Translations under genes and position numbers: made by a program
Assembly (NCBI GenBank): GCA_036172455.1
Contig: JAXKVY010000002.1
Coordinates: 186,001-250,000 of the forward strand
Reading direction: 5' to 3'
Length of the DNA stretch: 64,000 nucleotides
DNA from: Candidatus Izemoplasma sp.
GTDB taxonomy: Bacteria > Bacillota_I > Bacilli_A > Izemoplasmatales > Izemoplasmataceae
Notes under the pieces: generated by a model
Database searches by the model: none
Seen by the model: the letters and a program-made list of their open reading frames with translations, nothing else
What the model was told of the DNA's origin: nothing
In this document: positions 62,501 through 64,000 of the stretch, piece by piece
Numbering within the stretch: position 1 is the stretch's first letter
Layout of the letters: each line of letters begins with the position of its first letter

Positions 62501-63977
62501 CCATAATCGTTCCTTCAAAGAATGCTTTAAATTTAGGAATAACCGCATCAATTGTCGGTGCTAAGGCAACATCCTTATTTTGAATTGAAGTTAACTTAGT
62601 GGTTAACATACTGAGTGGTTGTTCTGGATTAACAAACATTGAGAATTCTTCAACAATTTGATTGTTTTTAAGTTTCACTGCCGCAATCTCAATAATTTTA
62701 TCATGTAATACGCTGAGTCCCGTTGTTTCAATATCAAATACCGTATAGACAGCCTCAGTTAAGGGTAAGTCTATTGGATGTTTAATGACATCAAGTTGCC
62801 TTTCATCGATAAATGATAATTCACATCCATAGATCGGTTTAATCTTCTTATCTTTCGTGGCGTTATATAATTCAGGAAACGATTGTACCGTTCCGTGATC
62901 AGTCACAGCTATCGCGTCATGTCCCCATTTCTTCGCTGTTTTCACATAATCTTTCATCGATGTAATACCATCTAATGTCGACATTTTAGAATGTAAATGG
63001 AGTTCAACACGTTTTTCTTTAGCTGTATCTTGACGTGGGTCACGTGTAACAGTGTGATTACTTCTTTCGATTGTAATCGCTGTGACAGTGACTTCTTTTG
63101 AATACTCATCAAAAGAAGCTATTCCGTTTATTTTGGCAAGCATGCCAACTTTTGTTTGTTTCATAAAAGCAAGCTCGTCTTGATTTTTAACAAACTTTTT
63201 AACATAGATTGAGTCATTATCATTTGAAATAATCCACGTAAATAAATGACTTTTTTTACGTGTTACAAAATGTTCGATGTGCGTTATTTCACCTTCAAAT
63301 GCCACTTTGGTGTTATTGTGCATACTTTTATATTCTATAAGTTCTTGTTCCGTAATCGGTATTTCTTCAATTTGATGTGTAATTTTCCGAACTTTCCCGT
63401 CGTTATAGGACATAAAACGCATTGGTTTTTCTTGTTCAATCGTTTCTTCACTTTTGATTGAAAAGTCAGATGCTTCTTTGCTGATTCTATCTTTAATCAT
63501 CGGTGATTTTTCGCATATCCGTGTGGCTAAAATAACGTCAAATCCATAACGTTTAAGTTCTTTTTTAATCTCGTATAACATATTCGTTACAAAAGTCCCA
63601 TCTTTAGGGCATATAACATTAATTTTATTGTTTTCTTGTTCGATTTTAAAATCTAAAATTGCATTGAAACGCGGACGTTCTTTTGCGAGTTTTCTTAAGA
63701 CATAATCATAATATGATTCGATATGATCATGATTGGGTTCTTTATATTCTAATAACAATTCTGTCTTATCACAGTGTGAAAGGTACTTTGGTAATTTTTC
63801 GAATCGTTTTTCAAATGTTTCTAAATGTTCAATTGATAATGGTGCATTAAAACGCACACGAAAAGACCAACAACTGTTAGTCTCATTTATCGTCACATCT
63901 TCGAGTGACCCTTGGTATATATCTGTTTGTTGATGTAAGTCTAGTTGCTCTAAAAGCACACGAAATTCTTTGTTCAT
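59535..63977 (-). CDS. polC: DNA polymerase III alpha subunit, PolC type
   Basis: A 1480-residue replicative polymerase, complete at both ends. Order: N-terminal domains, OB fold (about 215-310), PHP domain start (VELHLHSKMSTLDGI at about 330), an inserted DEDDh proofreading exonuclease (YTVFDIETTGLS at about 415, ending near 580), PHP remainder, polymerase core with zinc finger (CPKC ... CPAC, about 910-965) and the catalytic Asp pair in PDIDLNFSGEY, then HhH/C-terminal duplex-binding regions and the QMNLFNL end that resembles a beta-clamp-binding motif. GGTGG precedes the ATG. PolC is a hallmark of low-GC Gram-positives and Mollicutes. Confidence 0.98.
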   Translation of the reverse strand: MNKEFRVLLEQLDLHQQTDIYQGSLEDVTINETNSCWSFRVRFNAPLSIEHLETFEKRFEKLPKYLSHCDKTELLLEYKEPNHDHIESYYDYVLRKLAKERPRFNAILDFKIEQENNKINVICPKDGTFVTNMLYEIKKELKRYGFDVILATRICEKSPMIKDRISKEASDFSIKSEETIEQEKPMRFMSYNDGKVRKITHQIEEIPITEQELIEYKSMHNNTKVAFEGEITHIEHFVTRKKSHLFTWIISNDNDSIYVKKFVKNQDELAFMKQTKVGMLAKINGIASFDEYSKEVTVTAITIERSNHTVTRDPRQDTAKEKRVELHLHSKMSTLDGITSMKDYVKTAKKWGHDAIAVTDHGTVQSFPELYNATKDKKIKPIYGCELSFIDERQLDVIKHPIDLPLTEAVYTVFDIETTGLSVLHDKIIEIAAVKLKNNQIVEEFSMFVNPEQPLSMLTTKLTSIQNKDVALAPTIDAVIPKFKAFFEGTIMVAHNAHFDMGFIYQSLKDHDLYDGPLPTVDTLQIARNAFGDDLKRFNLKAVSRYFKVHLERHHRAIYDTKATAEIFLHMLKHMREVGILNVNQMNMLSDGSDGYKHAIPSHINLLVTNQIGLKNLYKLVSLANTKYFHKEPRLLKSVLDHHRDGLLVGSGCMNSYLFEIAKNKPYDDLLEAAKYYDFLEVQPFEDYLYLEERMDDVNTVIQTAIENIIKVGETLDIPVVATGDVHHVLKSEKKYRDIYVQTPVVGGGLHPLANFKNIPSQYFRTTNEMLDAFPFLNDETTHKIVVENTQLINNKIEFVKAFQKELYAPNDDFLALEGIPSIENKLIKMVSDKAKEIYGNDVPKLVQDRIDKEIKSITENKFSTVYFISHLLVKKSLDEGYLVGSRGSVGSSLVATLMDITEVNPLPPHYVCPKCHFSSFKMTKEQKMTYGLSQEEETLQAILDRYDTGFDLPKEICPACGEELHKDGHSIPFETFLGFKGDKVPDIDLNFSGEYQPIVHEYIRKIFGVERAFRAGTISTVAEKTAFGYVKGYLESKNMTMRSAEIQRSATRITGVRRSTGQHPGGIVVVPTYKEIYDVTPVQYPADDTSSNWRTTHFDYHSFEDNLFKLDVLGHDDPTMIRYLMDYVKEHPIDFPFTDARDIPLDDPHIYGMLNSTEAIGLTKEDLNSEVASFGIPEMGTKFVRDMLTDSRPKTFADVVKISGLSHGTDVWINNAKDLVTGHNQRFGTIPFKNVIGCRDDIMVYLIQNNMPEDVAFEISEFIRKGKAQFQPDKWDGYKDIMKQHNIPDWYIWSCGKIKYMFPKAHATAYVMMALRIAWFKYYHPILFYSAYFSKRASDYDIYAFLGGEYEIRKRMNDIDEQGNRASDRDKRVYTVLEIALEMVKRGFSFKTIDINASDATEFKITDDKKQLLLPFITVDGLGLKVAQSIVAAREEAPFKTQEDIKNRTSLSKTLFNKLDMLDVFEGIPEDSQMNLFNL

Positions 63978-64000
63978 AATTTACCACCTGTTTTGTGCTA

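Noticed and set aside
1-64000. Mycoplasma-type code with TGA as Trp
   Set aside because: Core genes read through without TGA, Trp is TGG, and TGA is the functional stop of plsX, tmcAL and others.
1-64000. CRISPR arrays, insertion sequences, prophage, restriction or toxin-antitoxin systems
   Set aside because: No regularly spaced short repeats, no transposase, integrase, methylase or toxin-like gene found by reading both strands.

Overview
This is 64 kb of a low-GC chromosome from a Firmicutes/Mollicutes-type bacterium. The set PolC-type replicase, DnaD, Spx, FakA/PlsX, RsgA-Rpe-ThiN, two T-box leaders and HTH-TPR regulators, with strong AGGAGG ribosome binding sites, fits the border of Bacillota and Mycoplasmatota (an Izemoplasma- or Acholeplasma-like lineage is my guess from gene content; I cannot compute a phylogeny). 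The genetic code looks standard: TGA ends several genes (for example plsX inside the start of rnc), and Trp is TGG.

Layout. 1-7.3 kb: a truncated P-loop kinase, aminopeptidase P, an arsenic operon (arsR - ArsP-like permease - thioredoxin-like gene - arsC - acr3), a DUF1295 methyltransferase/reductase-type membrane protein, a BASS-type permease and a DsrE protein. 7.4-12.4 kb: tRNA-Leu, gap, an unusual Spx, pepF, and trpS behind a Trp T-box. 12.4-14.8 kb: two paralogous 303-residue HTH-TPR regulators enclosing a previously uncalled 46-residue exported peptide gene and a 91-residue helical protein. This is the best candidate for an undescribed system: an RRNPP (PlcR/PapR-like) peptide quorum-sensing locus. 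14.8-18.4 kb: HPr coupled to a membrane-anchored, cysteine-free EIIB-like protein, a GNAT enzyme, mgtE, pyrophosphatase, OsmC. 18.4-23.4 kb: an AT-rich, gene-poor stretch with a peroxiredoxin under a palindromic operator, a large EAL protein with a dead GGDEF domain, and gene remnants. 23.4-38.9 kb: two tRNA-Gly, rsmH, rpmF, yceD, tmcAL, mrp, a MATE pump, a third HTH-TPR regulator, nth, dnaD, rnc, plsX, recG, fakA, rpmB. 38.9-51.8 kb: thiN-rpe-rsgA, a TetR-ABC exporter module, rlmN, a MocR regulator, and pheS-hydrolase-pheT behind a Phe T-box. 51.8-64 kb: a BI-1 protein, a 1781-residue CvpA-like/repeat protein, a cupin, an EamA transporter and polC.

Together these genes cover core information processing (polC, recG, rnc, rlmN, rsmH, two aaRS systems), lipid entry via fatty-acid phosphorylation (fakA, plsX, without the usual fabD-fabG-acpP next to plsX), sugar signalling (HPr with the regulatory Ser, plus cre-like sites near gap, pepF and one regulator gene), arsenic and oxidative stress defence, and peptide signalling.

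Three otherwise intact small genes each carry one in-frame stop codon (positions 117-119, 3361-3363, 35983-35985), and a fourth small membrane gene has two frameshifts. They are real in this sequence, but I cannot tell mutation from sequencing error.
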